Assembly: GCA_946629405.1 (NCBI GenBank)
Contig: CAMOXW010000089.1
Span: forward strand, 1 to 7,745
Direction: 5' to 3'
DNA: 7,745 bases
Origin: an uncultured Ruminococcus sp.
GTDB taxonomy: Bacteria; Bacillota_A; Clostridia; Oscillospirales; Ruminococcaceae
Part shown: positions 6,262 to 7,745 of the stretch, piece by piece
Position numbering within the stretch: position 1 is the first letter of the stretch
Layout of the letters: each line of letters starts with the position of its first letter
Made by a program: the position numbers and the translations under genes
Notes under the pieces: generated by a model
Databases searched by the model: none
Told to the model about the DNA's origin: nothing
The model's input: only the letters and a program-made list of their open reading frames with translations

Positions 6262-7341
6262 ATGAAACAGTACAATGTAGGTATCATCGGCGCAACAGGT
6301 ATGGTAGGACAGCGTTTTGCCACCCTTCTTGAGAATCATCCGTGGTTCAATGTAAAGGTGCTCGCAGCTTCACCCAGAAGTGCCGGTCAGACATATGAGC
6401 AGGCTGCCGGAAGCCGCTGGAAGATGGCAGCTCCCATGCCCGCAGCTATGAAGGATATGGTGCTCCTCGACGCTACGAGCGATATCGAAAAGATCGCTTC
6501 TATGGTCGATTTCTGCTTCTGTGCAGTCGATATGAAGAAGGACGAGATCAAGGCTCTCGAGGAAGCTTATGCAAAGGCTGAATGCCCTATCGTTTCCAAC
6601 AACTCCGCTCACAGATTCACTCCTGACGTTCCTATGGTAGTTCCGGAGATAAATCCTGAGCATATCGAGATCATCAAGGCGCAGCGCGAGCGTCTCGGCA
6701 CAAAGCGCGGATTCATCGCTGTAAAGTCAAACTGCTCTATCCAGAGCTATGTTCCTGCACTCCACCCCCTCAGAAAGTTCGGCCTCAAGAACGTCCTCGC
6801 CTGCACCTATCAGGCTATATCAGGCGCCGGAAAGACCTTCGAGACATGGCCTGAAATGGTAGATAACCTCATCCCCTTCATCGGCGGCGAGGAGGAAAAG
6901 TCCGAGCAGGAACCCCTCAAGGTATGGGGCGAGATCAGAGGCAATGAGATCGTCAAGGCAACAGCTCCCAACATCACAACACAGTGCCTCCGTGTACCGG
7001 TATCAGACGGTCATACAGCTGCTGTATTCGTAAGCTTCGAGAACAAGCCCTCCAAGGAGGAGATCCTCCAGCTCTGGAAGGACTTCAGGGGCGTTCCCCA
7101 GGAGCTTGAGCTTCCCAGCGCTCCCAAGCAGTTTATCCACTACTTCGAGGAGGATAACCGTCCTCAGGCAAAGCTTGACCGCAACCTCGAAGGCGGTATG
7201 GCTGTTTCGACCGGACGTCTTCGTGAGGATACACAGTACGATTATAAGTTCGTATGCCTCTCCCACAATACATTAAGAGGTGCAGCAGGCGGCGGCGTGC
7301 TTCTTGCTGAACTTCTCGCAGCTAAGGGATACTTCGATTAA
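6262..7341 (+). CDS. asd: Aspartate-semialdehyde dehydrogenase
   Basis: The 359-residue enzyme reduces aspartyl phosphate to aspartate semialdehyde with NADPH, the branch point to lysine/diaminopimelate, threonine and methionine. The Rossmann nucleotide loop is GIIGATGMVG (7-16). The catalytic cysteine is Cys158 in KSNCSIQ, and the probable catalytic histidine is His251 in SDGHTAAV. The length and the NCS active-site style fit the longer archaeal/fungal-like ASADH group found in many Clostridia rather than the E. coli type. AAGGAG (6249-6254) stands 7 nt before the ATG. Control is by the lysine riboswitch and terminator immediately upstream. The TAA stop (7339-7341) is the first three bases of the ATTACGC-type repeat of the next element, so any native terminator is displaced or lost. 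Confidence 0.98.
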   Translation: MKQYNVGIIGATGMVGQRFATLLENHPWFNVKVLAASPRSAGQTYEQAAGSRWKMAAPMPAAMKDMVLLDATSDIEKIASMVDFCFCAVDMKKDEIKALEEAYAKAECPIVSNNSAHRFTPDVPMVVPEINPEHIEIIKAQRERLGTKRGFIAVKSNCSIQSYVPALHPLRKFGLKNVLACTYQAISGAGKTFETWPEMVDNLIPFIGGEEEKSEQEPLKVWGEIRGNEIVKATAPNITTQCLRVPVSDGHTAAVFVSFENKPSKEEILQLWKDFRGVPQELELPSAPKQFIHYFEEDNRPQAKLDRNLEGGMAVSTGRLREDTQYDYKFVCLSHNTLRGAAGGGVLLAELLAAKGYFD

Positions 7342-7352
7342 TGCGTAATTCA

Positions 7353-7373
7353 TAATGCGTAATGCGTAATTAT
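7353..7373 (+). repeat. Left arm of the 21-bp perfect inverted repeat
   Basis: Built from TAATGCG units, it is the exact reverse complement of 7723-7743. It covers the first two bases of the ATG of the four-helix-bundle gene. Confidence 0.9.
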
Positions 7374-7716
7374 GAAGAACAACATCATCGTTGAAAAAAG
7401 CAAACATTTTGCGTTAAGGATAATCAAGCTTTACAAATACCTCGTCGATAAGAAAGAATACATTCTTTCAAAACAGCTTCTGCGAAGCGGAACAAGTATT
7501 GGTGCTAATGTTAAAGAAGCTATCAGAGGTCAAAGCAAAGCAGATTTCTACTCCAAAATGAATATTGCCCTCAAAGAAACAAGCGAGACTGAATACTGGC
7601 TTGAACTTCTTAATGAAAGCGGTTTCATTGAAACAAGTCATTTTCAAAGTATTTACTGTGACTGTCAGGAACTGCTAAAAATCCTTATGGCTATCACAAA
7701 AACACAGAATTCGTAA
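7372..7716 (+). CDS. Four-helix-bundle protein of the 23S rRNA intervening-sequence (S23/IVP, Avd-like) family
   Basis: The 114-residue protein is full length for the family. It shows its hallmark blocks: N-terminal MKNNIIVEKSKHFALRI, LSKQLLRSGTSIGANVKEA (32-50), GQSKADFYSKM (53-63) and KETSETEYWLELL (68-80). Members are small basic helical bundles related to the Avd accessory protein of diversity-generating retroelements. They are thought to bind nucleic acid, but the cellular role is not established. No Shine-Dalgarno is visible: the ATG comes directly out of the TAATGCG repeat. The stop TAA (7714-7716) lies in the right-hand repeat block, which also encodes the last residues. It follows asd by 30 nt, so it may be read from the riboswitch transcript. 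AT-rich codon use unlike asd suggests acquisition by transfer. Confidence 0.93.
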   Translation: MKNNIIVEKSKHFALRIIKLYKYLVDKKEYILSKQLLRSGTSIGANVKEAIRGQSKADFYSKMNIALKETSETEYWLELLNESGFIETSHFQSIYCDCQELLKILMAITKTQNS

Positions 7717-7722
7717 TGTGTA

Positions 7723-7743
7723 ATAATTACGCATTACGCATTA
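7723..7743 (+). repeat. Right arm of the 21-bp perfect inverted repeat
   Basis: This is the exact reverse complement of 7353-7373, followed by CG to the window edge; the repeat block evidently continues outside. The upstream GTAATGTGTAAT (7713-7724) is a variant unit in the opposite sense and contains the gene's stop codon. Confidence 0.9.
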
Positions 7744-7745
7744 CG

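Larger units (their letters stand above)
7339..7745 (+). mobile_element. Inverted-repeat element carrying a four-helix-bundle (rRNA intervening-sequence type) gene, right end beyond window
   Basis: A 345-bp gene is enclosed by ATTACGC-family repeats. A perfect 21-bp inverted repeat pairs 7353-7373 with 7723-7743. The left repeat block extends back to the asd stop codon (TAATGCGTAATTC from 7339), and the right block is cut off by the window. Gene and repeats are AT-rich; the gene is about 35% GC by hand count, against about 57% in a 60-base sample of asd. This layout resembles intervening sequences in 23S rRNA genes, where complementary ends surround a gene of this family, but here it lies after a protein gene. 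No transposase is present, so mobility is inferred. Confidence 0.65.

Overview
The window looks like chromosomal DNA from a Gram-positive anaerobe of the Clostridia, most likely a Ruminococcus-like member of the Oscillospiraceae. This is inferred from the strong GGAGG-type ribosome sites, the lysine (L-box) leader in front of asd, the Hsp33/Tgt/QueA versions present, and the ATTACGC-type intergenic repeats. The genus is a judgement from style, not proven.

Positions 1-5898 hold a tightly packed minus-strand gene run, read right to left. It contains an AlkD-like DNA alkylation repair protein (5212-5898), queA (4169-5200), a lone PAS-domain protein (3746-4120), tgt (2441-3577), a class I SAM-dependent methyltransferase (1669-2436), hslO/Hsp33 (639-1514) and a HAD-family phosphatase whose last residues run off the left edge (1-628). 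Gaps of 4-11 nt at alkD-queA, tgt-methyltransferase and hslO-phosphatase suggest translational coupling. Tgt and QueA are consecutive steps of queuosine synthesis on tRNA. The others are housekeeping, repair or stress genes without an obvious shared pathway.

Positions 5899-6261 form the divergent intergenic region. It carries a near-consensus sigma-A promoter (TTGACA, 17 nt, TATTAT), a lysine riboswitch, a plausible antiterminator and an intrinsic terminator, all in front of plus-strand asd (6262-7341). Aspartate-semialdehyde dehydrogenase would thus be switched off by lysine through premature termination.

The most interesting material is the repeat family lying between the genes. (1) Element E1 (1532-1673), between the methyltransferase and hslO, has terminal inverted repeats made of 7-bp ATTACGC-type units and encloses two perfect 6-bp hairpins. 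(2) Element E2 (about 3657-3716, perhaps up to 3748), between the PAS gene and tgt, is a diverged copy of the same two-hairpin core in the opposite orientation, with a stem substitution that keeps pairing. (3) At 7339-7745, right after asd, the same ATTACGC-type repeats form a perfect 21-bp inverted repeat around an AT-rich gene for a four-helix-bundle protein of the 23S rRNA intervening-sequence (S23/Avd-like) family. The start and stop codons of that gene lie in or at the edge of the repeats. The repeats also begin on the TAA stop codons of asd and of the methyltransferase. Together these suggest a small mobile system with a protein-coding form and short non-coding relatives, resembling rRNA intervening sequences but located between protein genes.
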